A stretch of 5,601 nucleotides of DNA from an uncultured Fimbriimonadales bacterium. GTDB lineage: Bacteria; Armatimonadota; Fimbriimonadia; Fimbriimonadales; GBS-DC. The stretch's first letter is position 1. Each line of letters starts with the position of its first letter. Under the pieces are notes generated by a model. The model did not search any database. It had not been told where the DNA came from and saw nothing but the letters and a program-made list of their open reading frames with translations. The position numbers and the translations under genes are program-made. Location: assembly GCA_937934465.1 (NCBI GenBank), contig CALGZO010000317.1:1-5601 (forward strand), written 5' to 3'. Shown one piece after another: positions 1-5,601 of the stretch.

Positions 1-1
1 C

Positions 2-107
2 TGGCAAGCGGCTTTTGGCTCTCGCCCACTGCGTGGGCGCGGGGAATGTTCTGTTGGCATCGCTGCTGACGAACCTCTCCTCGTATCGCCGCCGTCCCCG
101 CCGACGA
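2..107 (+). repeat. Left arm of a 106-bp inverted repeat
   Basis: This segment is the reverse complement of 315-420: base i pairs with base 422-i without gaps, and only positions 23, 38 and 103 mismatch. The arm starts at the window edge, so its true outer limit and any flanking target-site duplication cannot be seen. It contains a 7-bp GC hairpin (23-39) and is open in one plus-strand frame from base 3 to the stop at 224. No transposase is present in the window. A MITE-like element, a REP/BIME-like palindromic unit or an inverted duplication of an intergenic region would all fit. Confidence 0.9.
23..39 (+). other. Small GC hairpin within the left arm
   Basis: CGCCCAC at 23-29 pairs perfectly with GTGGGCG at 33-39 around a 3-nt loop TGC. 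No T-run follows, so it is not a standard intrinsic terminator. The counterpart in the right arm is at 383-399 on the minus strand. Confidence 0.6.
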
Positions 108-113
108 CCAACG

Positions 114-221
114 CTGGTGCGACGCCTTTCTTGGCGTCGCCTCGCTGCCGTCCACTGGTGCGACGCCTTTCTTGGCGTCGCCTCGCTGCCGTCCACTGGT
201 GCGACGCCTTTCTTGGCGTCG
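114..221 (+). repeat. 41-bp tandem repeat, 2.6 copies, each with a hairpin
   Basis: Units start at 114, 155 and 196, with a period of exactly 41. The first two are identical and the third is cut after 26 bp. Each unit carries a stem GCGACGCC, loop TTTCTT, stem GGCGTCGC, at 119-140, 160-181 and 201-221 (the last lacks the closing C). In the third unit the stem can continue outward past a 3-nt bulge, because GGTGC at 198-202 pairs with GCACC at 224-228. The unit between hairpins (CTCGCTGCCGTCCACTG and flanks) does not vary, so this is not a CRISPR array. 41 is not a multiple of 3, so each copy shifts the reading frame, which argues against coding. Confidence 0.9.
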
Positions 222-250
222 TAGCACCACTGTCCCTGCCAATCAAACCC

Positions 251-272
251 GCGACGACAGGAATGTCGTCGC
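251..272 (-). repeat. Fourth hairpin of the same family, reverse orientation
   Basis: This is a perfect 9-bp palindrome, GCGACGACA / TGTCGTCGC, with a 4-nt loop that reads GGAA on the plus strand (GNRA type) and TTCC on the minus strand. Read on the minus strand with its flank (275-251), it aligns over 25 nt to the hairpin of the 41-bp repeat with 21 identities. Two of the four differences form a compensating pair in the stem (C-G to A-T), one adds a base pair, and one is in the loop. It therefore looks like a diverged, inverted member of the same repeat family. Confidence 0.8.
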
Positions 273-314
273 ACCCATACAGGCGTGGCTTGGAGATTGT
301 TGTTCAAGCAGTTC

Positions 315-420
315 TCGTTGGCGGGGACGGCGGCGATACGAGGAGAGGTTCGTCAGCAGCGATGCCAACAGAACATTCCCCGCACCCACGCAGTGGGCAA
401 GAGCCAAAAGCCGCTTGCCA
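315..420 (-). repeat. Right arm of the 106-bp inverted repeat
   Basis: This arm matches 2-107 in reverse complement at 103 of 106 positions. It begins one base beyond the TGA stop of the L,D-transpeptidase gene (stop at 422-424), so a transcript of that gene would carry it as its 3' untranslated region. The arms enclose 207 bp, and the whole 2-420 block could extrude as a cruciform in DNA or fold back in RNA. At 103 of 106 identical bases, the duplication looks recent or is kept homogeneous, for example by gene conversion. Confidence 0.9.
383..399 (-). other. Matching hairpin in the right arm, 23 nt after the transpeptidase stop
   Basis: On the minus strand this is the counterpart of the left-arm hairpin. 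Two of the three arm mismatches fall here and change C to T. In RNA read in this direction both become G-U wobble pairs, so the 7-bp stem survives. The hairpin lies in the 3' region of the transpeptidase transcript but has no following U-tract, so a terminator or RNA-stability role is inference only. Confidence 0.45.
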
Positions 421-421
421 A

Positions 422-1129
422 TCATGGCACGATGCGCACAGGCGTTCCGATGGGCAACAGCTGATATAGCAGCTCCACATCCTCGTCGCGCAGGGCGACG
501 CAGCCGAGCGTCCAGTCGCGTTCGACGCCGCCGCCGTGAATGCCTATCGCGCCGCCCAGCGGCGTGTCCCACGGCGGGCATACGCCCGACTCGATCGCGC
601 GCTGAATCGCCTGATACTGCCCGTCGTTGATGAGACCCTGCGCTTTGCCGCGCGCTGCGTCCTTGAGCGCAGGGTAGCTCAGTCCCAGAAAGAGGTAGAA
701 GCGTCGGCTGGGATGCTTCTCGCACACATAGTAGTCGCCTTCGGGGGTCTTGCGGTCGCCCTCACGCGCTTTGTCGCCTGTGGCGGCGCGGCTCAGCGCA
801 ATCGGGAACTCGGCGATAGGCTTGCTCTGCTCCAGCAGCACGAGTTTGCGTGCGCGTTTCTCGATGCGCACGCTCGGCTGTTGTAGCGGGTAGGCGACGC
901 CTTTGGAATCGCAAAACGCGCGCGCCTGCGCTTCCAGCCGCGCCCAGTCGGGCGTGGGGGCAGGCAGCACGCGCAGCGCACGCGCGGCAACCCACGCGCC
1001 GACTGTCAGCAGGCAGAGCAACCCCAGAACCGCCCACTTCCCACGATAGGAAAGATGAGATCCAGAGGAACTCGAATCAGAACCTTGTCTCAACGAAAAT
1101 CTCCTCCCGCACTGAATGCAAAAGTACAT
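422..1129 (-). CDS. Membrane-anchored L,D-transpeptidase (YkuD/ErfK family, YafK-like)
   Basis: This 235-residue protein is predicted to act outside the cytoplasmic membrane on peptidoglycan peptides, as L,D-transpeptidases do. A cytoplasmic N-terminus with a C-x-x-C pair (C4, C7) is followed by one membrane segment at about 32-52 and a Pro-rich linker. The catalytic domain occupies about 85-235. Family signs are DRKTPEGDYYV (125-135), IHGGG with H198, and the nucleophile C210 in DWTLGCVALRDEDV. This form, TLGCVAL rather than SHGCIR, is typical of the YafK-like branch. The ATG directly abuts the TAG of the upstream glycosyltransferase gene, so the two are probably co-transcribed and may be translationally coupled. 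No good Shine-Dalgarno site precedes this ATG. A TTG 12 codons further in, at 1091-1093, has GGAGG nine bases before it and would give 223 residues without the Cys pair. Family assignment is firm; the exact substrate is unknown. Confidence 0.9.
   Translation of the reverse strand: MYFCIQCGRRFSLRQGSDSSSSGSHLSYRGKWAVLGLLCLLTVGAWVAARALRVLPAPTPDWARLEAQARAFCDSKGVAYPLQQPSVRIEKRARKLVLLEQSKPIAEFPIALSRAATGDKAREGDRKTPEGDYYVCEKHPSRRFYLFLGLSYPALKDAARGKAQGLINDGQYQAIQRAIESGVCPPWDTPLGGAIGIHGGGVERDWTLGCVALRDEDVELLYQLLPIGTPVRIVP
1091..1107 (-). promoter_or_regulatory. Candidate Shine-Dalgarno site and alternative TTG start for the transpeptidase
   Basis: On the minus strand GGAGG (1107-1103) lies nine bases before an in-frame TTG (1093-1091). 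It is the best ribosome-binding site near this gene, whereas the ATG at 1129 has none. The TTG start keeps the membrane anchor and all catalytic motifs but drops 12 residues including C4 and C7. Comparing homologues' N-termini would settle which start is used. Confidence 0.35.
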
Positions 1130-2536
1130 CTACAGATTCCGTAAATCTTTTTCTTTATTTTCATCAAACAAAGTTTCTACATTCAATTGCTGTTGTTCCA
1201 AACGCCGACTTGTTCCTAACGCTGCTATACAAGGCAAACAAATTGATACAGCCAGCAGACGCCCGCGAGGCTCTGCGTTGTTTACCATCACAGCAATAGA
1301 GACGCAGGACACCGCAAGCGCGCCTACGACATAGCTGCGAAGCGGCTCCACAAAGGACCTTCGCAAGACACGCATAATCACCCATAGCAACGCAGTCGCA
1401 TAGAAAACATGCCACGCCACAAACCATCCCCACATGCCACGCACCAACAGTGACAACCTTCCATCATTACCACTGAAGCGTCTCCAGTTCGCGAAGTCGG
1501 TGAATACAATTGTTGCGGTCATACGCTTGAGATGAGCGTAGACTGCCGCCGTGCTGTCCGACAGGTATTCCTGAATCGCGACTGCTTGCCAGTAGCGCGC
1601 CCTGCCGAAAGGCGATAACACATCAGGATTAACACCCTCTGCCTCCGCCAGTGACCGGGCGCTCTCGAACAATCGACGGTACTCTTGATAACGCTGTGAC
1701 GAAGGCTGTCTGAAAGATAAACCCGCTAACAAGCTGAATGAACTGATACAGGACAGTCTCCACTGCCCATAAACAAGGTAATTCCGTGCATACCAAGGCA
1801 ACAGTATCCCATAGAGTAGTAAAAGCCATAGCATGCCCATCTGCAACAGCCGCGCTATGGGTAAGCGTCGTCGGTACAATATCCACATAGCCCAAACAAA
1901 AATCGCTGGCAACAGTGCAACCGTTCCCACCCGCAACCAGATACACAATCCAACGCTCACAGCGTTAGAGAAGATCCTAGACAATAATCCTTCGTTTGAG
2001 GGCGCGGTAATGATGCTCGATGTTGTGTAAACCCATAAAGAAGCACATAAAATGAAAACCGACTCGCTGAGTAAGACCAAGGAGAGGTTGACTAACAGGG
2101 GATCCAGACTGAAGCCCAAACCAACGAGCGCCCCCAAACGCGCTCCCTGCAGCAATTCTGCGGAACGCATCAGCACAAAGCAAGCAGCTGTCGAACACAA
2201 GATTTGGAAGATTACGAGGTATGATACGGCAGTGCTCTGAGTGACGCACATGACCAACGCCAGCGTAGCAGGGTAGCCTGGGGTCCATATCGCCTCATAC
2301 TCGCCGTATCGCCAGCGCCAGAATGGGAACTCGCTCAACAATTCTTGGGAAAGCCAGCGATAGCCTTTCCCCGCATACAGATTTTGCGCAAGGTGGTAGT
2401 ATGCTTTTGGGTCGCCGCCGATAGTCAGTCTTTGTGTGTAGTCAACTCTCCAAGGCTCATAGGTCAGCCAGACAATAAGCCGCACGGCAAGGCAAAGCCC
2501 GAGTATCGGTACATAATAGAGTAGAGACAAACGCAT
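1130..2536 (-). CDS. Integral membrane glycosyltransferase, GT-C fold (ArnT/PMT/RgtA-like)
   Basis: This 468-residue, very hydrophobic protein has roughly nine to eleven membrane segments, the first at about 4-25. Known relatives transfer a sugar from a polyprenyl-phosphate donor to a lipid, glycan or protein on the outer face of the membrane. Supporting features are the first large loop after TM1 with GGDPKAYYHLAQNLYAGKGY (40-59), where D42 is the candidate catalytic acid; TPGYP (85-89); LLSESVF (155-161), a common PMT-superfamily pattern; and EPRGRLLAV (422-430) near the last membrane segments. A soluble stretch at about 275-360 is probably extracytoplasmic. The tail (about 443-468) is charged and AT-rich. 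The ATG chosen is 14 nt after the ileS stop. An in-frame ATG at 2575 would overlap ileS by 25 nt and add 13 residues; neither has a good Shine-Dalgarno site. Sampled 60-base lines have 27-47% GC, against 78% in one ileS line. Donor and acceptor are unknown. Confidence 0.85.
   Translation of the reverse strand: MRLSLLYYVPILGLCLAVRLIVWLTYEPWRVDYTQRLTIGGDPKAYYHLAQNLYAGKGYRWLSQELLSEFPFWRWRYGEYEAIWTPGYPATLALVMCVTQSTAVSYLVIFQILCSTAACFVLMRSAELLQGARLGALVGLGFSLDPLLVNLSLVLLSESVFILCASLWVYTTSSIITAPSNEGLLSRIFSNAVSVGLCIWLRVGTVALLPAIFVWAMWILYRRRLPIARLLQMGMLWLLLLYGILLPWYARNYLVYGQWRLSCISSFSLLAGLSFRQPSSQRYQEYRRLFESARSLAEAEGVNPDVLSPFGRARYWQAVAIQEYLSDSTAAVYAHLKRMTATIVFTDFANWRRFSGNDGRLSLLVRGMWGWFVAWHVFYATALLWVIMRVLRRSFVEPLRSYVVGALAVSCVSIAVMVNNAEPRGRLLAVSICLPCIAALGTSRRLEQQQLNVETLFDENKEKDLRNL
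1157..1186 (-). promoter_or_regulatory. Weak possible promoter inside the 3' end of the glycosyltransferase gene
   Basis: On the minus strand TTGAAT (1186-1181) and GAAAAT (1162-1157) are separated by 18 nt, each matching the sigma-70 consensus at 4 of 6 bases, in the most AT-rich stretch of the window. A start near 1150 would give the transpeptidase gene its own transcript with a leader of about 20 nt. The match is weak and may only reflect AT-rich codons for the charged tail. Confidence 0.15.
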
Positions 2537-2550
2537 ATCCTTGAGTAGAT

Positions 2551-5322
2551 CTAAATACCCAGCACCGCCCGACATCGGGCGCACAGTTCGGTATCGGCGT
2601 CGACATCGGGCAGGGTGAGCCAGCAGCGAGCGCACTTTCTGCCTGGCGCGACGCTCACTTCAACTTGCAACGCCTCCTCGCCGAGCGCGACCTCCGCCTG
2701 CGAGACGCCGAAGATACGCGCCAGCAGGTTGTCGGGCGTTGGAGGCGTGGGGTACGCGCTCAGCACGCTGTAGAACGGCTCGGGGGCAGCAATCGCCACC
2801 CTCGCGCTCAGCGGGTTCGGGATGCGCTTCTCTTGCTTGGCGCTCTCCACCGCGCGGTTGACCGCCTCGCGCACTTGCAAAATCCGCTCGAACCGCTCCA
2901 GCAGCCCCTTGTCGAGCCACTCGTCGCGCAGGGTGGGGAAGTCGGCAAGGTGGACGCTGATGGGCTTATCAGGCACGGGCAGGCGTTGCCACACCTCTTC
3001 AGCGGTGTGGGGGATTATCGGCGCGAGCAAGCGCGTGAGCGTGTGCGCCAGCTCGTACACTACCGTCTGCGCCCCGCGCCGCGCCGCCGAATCGCGCGCC
3101 TCCGCATAAAGACGGTCCTTAATCACATCCAAATAAAACGCGCTCAGCTCCACATTGCAGAACCGTCGCGTCTCGTGGTAGAACTTGTGATATTCGAACG
3201 CCTCGTAAGCGTTCAGCGCGTAGCGCAGGTACTCTTGCAGCGTCGCCAGCATCCAGCGGTCGAGGTCGTTGAGTTGCGCGTGGGGCACAGCGTCGGTCGC
3301 AGGGTTGAAATCGGCGAGGTTGCCCACCATAAAGCGCAGGGTGTTGCGGATTTGTCGGTAGGCGTCGGCGACATATTTCAGGATTTCTTCTGAGAGGCGC
3401 ACATCTTCGAAGTACTCGCATGAGGCGACCCACAGGCGTAGCACATCCGCGCCGTACTTGTGGATGACCTCTTGGGGGCTGACCACATTGCCGAGGCTCT
3501 TGCTCATTTTGCGCCCCTCGCCGTCTAACACGAAGCCGTGCGTGATGACCGCGCGGTAGGGCGCGGCGTCGCGCGTGCCGATTGCAATCATCAGGCTGGA
3601 GTTGAACCAGCCTCGGTGCTGGTCGGAGCCTTCCAGGTAGAGGTCGGCGGGCCAGCGCAGCTCGGGGCGCGTCTCCAGCACCAGCCGATGCGTGCTGCCC
3701 GAATCGAACCACACATCCAGCACATCGGTCTCTTTGCGGAAGCGCGTGGAGGCGCACTTGGGGCAGGCGAAGCCGTTGGGCAGGAAGTAGTCGGCAGGCT
3801 GCTCGAACCACACATCGGAGCCCTCGCGCTCGATGGCTTGCGCCACGCGCTCGACGGTTTCGGGCGTGAGGATAGCCTCGCCGCACGCCTCGCAGTAGAA
3901 CGCGGGGATACCCACGCCCCACGCGCGCTGGCGACTGAGACACCAGTCGGGTCGGTTCTGCACGGCGGCGGCGATTCGCGTCTCGCCTTCGGGGGGTATC
4001 CAGCGCACGCCGCGAATGGCTGCCAACGCCCGCGCACGATGCCCCGCATGGTCGATGCTCATAAACCACTGCTCGGTAGCGCGAAAAAGGAGCGGTGTGT
4101 CGCACCGCCAGCAGTGGGGGTAGTTGTGGCGGTAGGGTTCGTGGTGGAGCAGTGCGCCGACCGCGCGCAGCTGGGCAATCACGGCGCGGTTGCCCTCGGG
4201 CGCAATCGGCAGCCCTGCGAACGCCGCGCCCGCCTCCGCCGTGAACACCCCCCGCGCGTCCACAGGGCACAGCACCGGCAGCCCGTACCGTTTGCCTGTC
4301 GCGAAGTCCTCCGCGCCGTGCCCCGGCGCTGTATGCACCACGCCCGTGCCATCCTCCGCCGTCACATAGTCCGCCAGCACCACAGGCGACTCGCGGTCAA
4401 ACAGCGGATGCTTCGCCACCGCGCCTTCCAGCGCTGCGCCTACCACCGTGCCCAGCACCTTGTAGTCGCGCACGCCGAACGCCTCCATCGTGGGCGCAAC
4501 CAGCCGATGCGCCAGCAGATAAACCGCGCCGTCCACCTGCACATAGGCGTACTCCAGCTCGGGATGCACCGCCAGCGCGAGGTTCGCGGGAATCGTCCAC
4601 GGCGTGGTCGTCCAAATGAGAATCTGGAGGTTCTCGGCGGCGGGCGCGTCGGCGGGGGGCTTAATCACGGGGAACGCCACATAGATCGAGTCGGAGACCT
4701 TCTCTTCGTACTCCACTTCGGCGTCGGCGAGCGCGGTTTGACAGGTGGGGCACCAGAGCGTGGGGCGCAGCCCGCGATAGATGTAGCCGCGTTGCGCCAA
4801 CTCGCCGAAGATGCGCACCAGCCCCGCCTCGAATGCATAGTCCATCGTGAGGTACGGCTTGTCCCATTCGCCCACCAAGCCGAGCCGTTCAAACTGCTCG
4901 CGTTGCACCTTCACATAGTGTTGTGCGTACTCGCGGCAGGCGCGGCGCAGGGCGATTTTGTCGGGCGTTTCCCCGCGCTCCATGAACTGCTTGGCGACCG
5001 CGTTCTCGATGGGCAAGCCGTGATTGTCCCAGCCGGGCACATAGGGCGTGCGGTAGCCCCGCATGCAGTAGGAGCGCGCCACGATATCTTTGAGCGTTTT
5101 GTTCAGCGCGTGCCCGATATGGATATCGCCGTTGGAGTAGGGCGGTCCGTCGTGCAGGATGTAGACGCCGTTGGGGGCGGGCTTTTCGAGCATGCGCCGA
5201 TAGAGGTCGATTTCGCGCCAGAAGGCTTGCCAGCGCGGCTCCTGCTCGGGCAGGTTCGCCCGCATCGGGATGGTCTGCTCATCCTTCGGCAGCTGAAGCG
5301 TCTCTCGGTAGTTGTGCGACAT
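2551..5322 (-). CDS. ileS: Isoleucyl-tRNA synthetase (class Ia, bacterial type with C-terminal zinc site)
   Basis: This complete cytoplasmic enzyme of 923 residues, the usual size for bacterial IleRS, charges tRNA-Ile with isoleucine and ATP and hydrolyses mischarged Val-tRNA. In order it has the N-terminal ETLQLPKDEQTIPMRANLP; GDIHIGH with HIGH at 68-71; GWDNHGLPIE (97-106); and C191/C194. The CP1 editing domain follows, with WTTTPWT (237-243) and GTGVVHTAPGHGAEDF (325-340, D339 the likely editing aspartate). Next come C404/C407, WCLSRQRAWGVGIP (460-473), C477/C480, C520/C523, DVWFDSGS (536-543) and KMSKS (605-609). The anticodon-binding helical region is at about 680-850, and the C-terminal zinc site is C897, C900, C914, C917. 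No key residue is missing. The start is set by homology (MSHNYRETLQLP); the frame stays open 33 codons upstream, but that stretch is Arg-rich and contains the -10 box. The downstream neighbour is a glycosyltransferase, not the lspA often found after ileS. Confidence 0.98.
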   Translation of the reverse strand: MSHNYRETLQLPKDEQTIPMRANLPEQEPRWQAFWREIDLYRRMLEKPAPNGVYILHDGPPYSNGDIHIGHALNKTLKDIVARSYCMRGYRTPYVPGWDNHGLPIENAVAKQFMERGETPDKIALRRACREYAQHYVKVQREQFERLGLVGEWDKPYLTMDYAFEAGLVRIFGELAQRGYIYRGLRPTLWCPTCQTALADAEVEYEEKVSDSIYVAFPVIKPPADAPAAENLQILIWTTTPWTIPANLALAVHPELEYAYVQVDGAVYLLAHRLVAPTMEAFGVRDYKVLGTVVGAALEGAVAKHPLFDRESPVVLADYVTAEDGTGVVHTAPGHGAEDFATGKRYGLPVLCPVDARGVFTAEAGAAFAGLPIAPEGNRAVIAQLRAVGALLHHEPYRHNYPHCWRCDTPLLFRATEQWFMSIDHAGHRARALAAIRGVRWIPPEGETRIAAAVQNRPDWCLSRQRAWGVGIPAFYCEACGEAILTPETVERVAQAIEREGSDVWFEQPADYFLPNGFACPKCASTRFRKETDVLDVWFDSGSTHRLVLETRPELRWPADLYLEGSDQHRGWFNSSLMIAIGTRDAAPYRAVITHGFVLDGEGRKMSKSLGNVVSPQEVIHKYGADVLRLWVASCEYFEDVRLSEEILKYVADAYRQIRNTLRFMVGNLADFNPATDAVPHAQLNDLDRWMLATLQEYLRYALNAYEAFEYHKFYHETRRFCNVELSAFYLDVIKDRLYAEARDSAARRGAQTVVYELAHTLTRLLAPIIPHTAEEVWQRLPVPDKPISVHLADFPTLRDEWLDKGLLERFERILQVREAVNRAVESAKQEKRIPNPLSARVAIAAPEPFYSVLSAYPTPPTPDNLLARIFGVSQAEVALGEEALQVEVSVAPGRKCARCWLTLPDVDADTELCARCRAVLGI

Positions 5323-5332
5323 AGATGAGAGG

Positions 5333-5338
5333 ATTATA
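5333..5338 (-). promoter_or_regulatory. Perfect -10 box (TATAAT) for a near-leaderless ileS transcript
   Basis: The minus strand reads TATAAT at 5338-5333, and the ileS ATG starts at 5322. A normal -10 to +1 distance puts the transcript start at about 5325-5327, leaving only some 3-5 nt before the ATG. No Shine-Dalgarno motif fits; the bases between are CCTCTCATCT. No TTGACA-like -35 lies at 16-18 nt; that place (5356-5361) reads GGAGAG. No extended -10 TG is present either. This agrees with leaderless initiation, known in Deinococcota, Actinobacteria and other lineages, but it is a prediction. Confidence 0.55.
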
Positions 5339-5341
5339 CCT

Positions 5342-5358
5342 GAGCGTATGCGACGCTC
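5342..5358. promoter_or_regulatory. 6-bp inverted repeat just upstream of the ileS -10 box
   Basis: GAGCGT at 5342-5347 and ACGCTC at 5353-5358 are perfect inverted repeats around a 5-nt centre. They occupy the spacer and reach the -35 position of the predicted ileS promoter, and lie upstream of the predicted transcript start. A protein-binding site, activator or operator, is therefore more likely than an RNA structure. With a 6-bp arm in GC-rich DNA, chance cannot be excluded. Confidence 0.3.
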
Positions 5359-5531
5359 TCCCGCGCGGCGGCGCCGCTCAAACGCTTTGGTGGGGACGCT
5401 CGGAGGGGCTATACCGCGCAAAAACCTTGACTAACCGTTCGTTCGACGACACTCGAAACGACGAGATACTACCCGTTGGGCTTTGCACGGCTGCACACAC
5501 ACCACATCCTGTATGCCAAAAACCCAAAATG

Positions 5532-5583
5532 CGTCGATCGCCGACTTTTTGCCACTTGAGTTCAAATCCGCCGCCGATCGACG
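5532..5583. repeat. 9-bp inverted repeat in the ileS upstream region
   Basis: CGTCGATCG (5532-5540) and CGATCGACG (5575-5583) are exact reverse complements separated by 34 nt, and each contains the palindrome CGATCG. They may be paired binding sites or simply similar words. The surrounding 5359-5601 shows no convincing gene, RNA gene or T-box on either strand. A TTGACT at 5591-5596 on the plus strand could be a -35 for a gene to the right, but the matching -10 would be outside the window. Confidence 0.3.
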
Positions 5584-5601
5584 ACACCCCTTGACTTCAC
5601 C

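Noticed and set aside
114..221. CRISPR array
   Set aside because: The segments between hairpins are identical rather than unique, there are fewer than three full units, and no cas gene is present.
383..421. Intrinsic terminator after the transpeptidase gene
   Set aside because: A stem is present, but no run of T follows it on the minus strand.
131..630. Overlapping plus-strand frames through the tandem repeats
   Set aside because: They arise from the 41-bp repeat being read in successive frames and then run antisense into the transpeptidase gene. They have no start signal or domain.
894..904. Match to GCGACGCCTTT of the hairpin repeat inside the transpeptidase gene
   Set aside because: Only 11 bases match, the second half of the stem is missing, and the site lies in well-explained coding sequence.
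3119..4270. 383-codon minus-strand frame overlapping ileS
   Set aside because: It is a shifted frame of ileS with an Arg/Pro/Cys-rich, low-complexity translation and no family motif.
3538..5328. 596-codon open frame on the plus strand, opposite ileS
   Set aside because: It is antisense to a gene with full IleRS motifs. The translation is His/Arg/Ala/Gly-rich with no recognisable domain, as expected when GC-rich codon bias removes stops on the other strand.
5323..5421. N-terminal extension of IleRS by 33 residues
   Set aside because: The extension is Arg-rich and unlike IleRS N-termini. The predicted -10 box and inverted repeat lie inside it, and the family-like sequence begins at the ATG at 5322.
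5378..5587. Short minus-strand frame upstream of ileS (69 codons)
   Set aside because: It has no recognised family, no convincing start signal and overlaps an unrelated plus-strand frame. A decayed gene is possible but unsupported.
5323..5601. T-box riboswitch before ileS
   Set aside because: No AGGGTGGNACCGCG-like motif or terminator/antiterminator is visible, and the predicted transcript start leaves no room for a leader.

Overview
The window is bacterial chromosome, with every convincing gene on the minus strand. Reading that strand from right to left, the order is ileS (isoleucyl-tRNA synthetase, complete), a multi-pass membrane glycosyltransferase of the GT-C / ArnT-like kind, and an L,D-transpeptidase with one membrane anchor. 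ileS and the glycosyltransferase are 14 nt apart, and the glycosyltransferase stop (TAG) directly abuts the ATG of the transpeptidase, so the three look like one transcription unit. The lineage cannot be fixed from this sequence. The GC-rich ileS, the near-leaderless ileS start and the weak or missing Shine-Dalgarno sites resemble GC-rich, often thermophilic phyla such as Deinococcota or Armatimonadota, but this is a guess.

Right end (5323-5601): this is the upstream region of ileS. It holds a perfect minus-strand TATAAT only 10 nt before the ATG, which implies a 5' leader of about 3-5 nt. A 6-bp inverted repeat sits just upstream of it. No T-box motif is visible. The rest is non-coding as far as I can see, apart from a 9-bp inverted repeat near the edge.

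Middle (422-5322): ileS makes Ile-tRNA in the cytoplasm. The two downstream genes are envelope genes: one probably moves a sugar from a polyprenyl-phosphate carrier at the membrane, and the other cross-links or modifies peptidoglycan outside it. The glycosyltransferase is clearly poorer in GC than ileS, which suggests a different history or weaker constraint.

Left end (1-421): this is the most unusual part. Two 106-bp arms (2-107 and 315-420) form a nearly perfect inverted repeat with 3 mismatches. They enclose 207 bp that contain 2.6 copies of a 41-bp tandem repeat, each with a perfect GC-rich hairpin. A fourth hairpin of the same family lies in the opposite orientation, and its stem differs by a compensatory base-pair change. 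The right arm begins one base after the transpeptidase stop codon. The arms are also open in one shared reading frame that encodes a hydrophobic peptide. I cannot assign this structure to a named element. It could be a MITE- or REP/BIME-like palindromic element, a duplicated 3' region, or a structured RNA.
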